A stretch of 6,596 nt of DNA from Paludibacteraceae bacterium (lineage in GTDB: Bacteria; Bacteroidota; Bacteroidia; Bacteroidales; Paludibacteraceae). The notes under the pieces are model-generated. The model made no database searches. It had not been told where the DNA came from and saw only the letters and a list, made by a program, of their open reading frames with translations. Of this stretch, positions 5,858 through 6,596 are shown one piece after another. The position numbers and the translations under genes were made by a program. The stretch covers positions 1 through 6,596 of the forward strand of contig JAGCZK010000073.1 in assembly GCA_017960065.1 (NCBI GenBank). Direction: 5' to 3'. Position 1 is the stretch's first letter; each line of letters opens with the position of its first letter.

Positions 5858-5906
5858 CACATTTTTTATAACTTCCTTCCTCTCAACGGCAGAAAGGAGT
5901 CGGGGG

Positions 5907-6350
5907 TTACCAATGCACACTCAGGCCTTGGCGGATGCTGTAACTGAGCTGCAGGATGCCGTCGGGCAGTTGGCCGCCGTCGTAGGTGAGTTCGGCCGTG
6001 GTGGTGAGCGAAAGGCGCTTGGACAGCCGCACCGACAACTTGCCGCCCCAAAATACCGTGGGGTATGCTTTGTGATTCAAGGCCGGCAAATAGGCGTCGG
6101 CCGAGGCTCTTCCGCCCAACCAATCGCCGACGGCTTGGCGGATCTCTGCCTCACGGGCGGCATCGTAGCGGTACGGGGGATTGAAGGCCTGCTGCATCAT
6201 GAGGTAGGTGCTGAACGCGATGCGCTCCCAATTGCCGGTGAGCTCGCAGCCCAGGTTGAGGCGCGCCTCGGTCATCAGAAACCTCTGCGCCGACAGGCTC
6301 TGGCAGCCCAGCAGCAGGCACCCAAGGTAGATATGACACCATCGTTTCAT
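5907..6350 (-). CDS. Small exported protein, probably outer-membrane beta-barrel type, unknown function
   Basis: The 147-residue product starts at ATG 6350-6348. The longer frame from 6443 is rejected because it crosses the -7 box and hides the signal peptide. MKRWCHIYLGCLLLGCQSLS followed by AQRF can be read as a standard signal peptide cut after AQ, or as a lipoprotein signal with box LLGC (Cys16). The first seems likelier, since SxSAQ endings are common in this phylum. The C-terminal third alternates polar and hydrophobic residues: GKLSVRLSKRLSLTTTAELTYD (103-124) and ILQLSYSIRQGLSVHW (132-147). It ends in an aromatic residue, as outer-membrane barrel proteins do. At this length it could form only a small barrel or be one half of a larger ancestor. 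No family recognised, and no clear terminator follows it. Confidence 0.72.
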   Translation of the reverse strand: MKRWCHIYLGCLLLGCQSLSAQRFLMTEARLNLGCELTGNWERIAFSTYLMMQQAFNPPYRYDAAREAEIRQAVGDWLGGRASADAYLPALNHKAYPTVFWGGKLSVRLSKRLSLTTTAELTYDGGQLPDGILQLSYSIRQGLSVHW

Positions 6351-6373
6351 GGCTTGTTTTTGCAATTCGAGGC

Positions 6374-6381
6374 CAAAGGTA
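6374..6381 (-). promoter_or_regulatory. Candidate -7 element for the 5907-6350 gene
   Basis: The - strand reads TACCTTTG, an exact TAnnTTTG match, 23 bp before the ATG at 6350. No TTTG lies at the usual 19-bp distance. The box overlaps one of two GGCCAAAG copies (6371-6378 and 6392-6399), whose starts are 21 bp apart. Confidence 0.5.
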
Positions 6382-6442
6382 CGCTTTTTACGGCCAAAGT
6401 CTATCTGGCAAAGACAAAAAAACGACTTTTCTGACCTATTCA

Positions 6443-6473
6443 TTTGCGGTTTATTTTAAAAAATGTAATTTTG
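6443..6473 (+). promoter_or_regulatory. Consensus Bacteroidota promoter for the right-edge lipoprotein gene
   Basis: TTTG at 6443-6446 and TAATTTTG at 6466-6473 are separated by exactly 19 bp, matching TTTG-N19-TAnnTTTG. The start codon at 6514 is 40 bp beyond the -7 box, leaving a leader of about 30-35 nt. Confidence 0.82.
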
Positions 6474-6513
6474 GAGCTTGCAATGTATACAACCAACATT
6501 AGAACCTGTTGTT

Positions 6514-6596
6514 ATGAAAAGAATATTTCCCCTTTTGTTGCTCAGCGGCCTGATGCTGCTGGCAGCCTGCAAGAAAAACGACCCCACCAAAGACAC
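6514..6596 (+). CDS. Lipoprotein, N-terminal fragment cut by the right edge
   Basis: The ATG at 6514 opens 27 complete codons before the window ends. MKRIFPLLLLSGLMLLAAC is a classical lipoprotein signal peptide with lipobox LAAC and Cys19. The mature start KKNDPTKD is charged, like the export signals that send Bacteroidota lipoproteins to the cell surface. Nothing of the functional domain is visible, so no role can be given. A consensus promoter lies immediately upstream, and the gene is divergent from the 5907-6350 gene. Confidence 0.8.
   Translation, partial: MKRIFPLLLLSGLMLLAACKKNDPTKD

Noticed and set aside
5874..5898. Possible terminator hairpin after the 5907-6350 gene (- strand)
   Set aside because: TCCTTCCT and AGAAAGGA can pair with one wobble, but no T run follows on the - strand and the stem is purine/pyrimidine-skewed and weak.
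5733..6434. 233-codon + strand open frame
   Set aside because: It runs antisense to the FISUMP remnant and the 5907-6350 gene and crosses both of their promoters. The - strand frames have good signal peptides and starts.

Overview
The window looks like chromosomal DNA from a member of the Bacteroidota, most likely the Bacteroidales. Four things point there. Several start sites are preceded by the phylum's TAnnTTTG -7 element, twice with a TTTG -33 element at exactly 19 bp. Small lipoproteins are numerous. One protein belongs to the FISUMP (Fibrobacter succinogenes major paralogous) family, which is common in this group. The PckA end matches the ATP-type enzyme typical of these bacteria. I cannot name a genus.

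Layout. The left edge (1-292, +) is the C-terminal end of ATP-dependent phosphoenolpyruvate carboxykinase, with an unexpected 22-residue Cys/Lys tail, closed by a strong hairpin terminator. Next comes an AT-rich stretch (about 350-1206). It holds a degenerate small reading frame, two perfect 19-nt inverted repeats, a textbook promoter and a lipocalin-like small lipoprotein gene (766-1206, +). A shared terminator (1229-1263) separates it from a convergent FISUMP lipoprotein gene (1292-1921, -).

A divergent spacer then leads into two + strand genes. The first (2068-3564) encodes a large secreted protein I do not recognise. The second (3623-5149) encodes a lipoprotein glycoside hydrolase that reads as GH128, with a C-terminal beta-sandwich module that may bind carbohydrate. 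A second shared terminator (5171-5206) ends that unit. Facing it on the - strand are a small lipoprotein gene (5240-5617) and, just upstream of that, a 51-codon remnant (5670-5825). The remnant is an in-frame deletion derivative of a paralogue of the 1292-1921 gene: it keeps the signal peptide and the last dozen codons but has lost the whole middle. Further right is a small outer-membrane-type protein gene (5907-6350, -), divergent from a lipoprotein gene that runs off the right edge (6514-6596, +).

How the genes relate. Apart from pckA, every recognisable product is exported, and most are lipoproteins, so this is an envelope or surface-protein neighbourhood. The GH128-like enzyme suggests cleavage of beta-1,3-glucan, but no SusC/SusD pair or sugar-sensing regulator lies in the window, so a complete glycan-utilisation locus cannot be claimed. 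No tRNA, rRNA, CRISPR array, transposase or integrase was seen. I found no clearly new multi-gene system. The strongest leads are the paired intact and internally deleted FISUMP paralogues, and the PckA tail.
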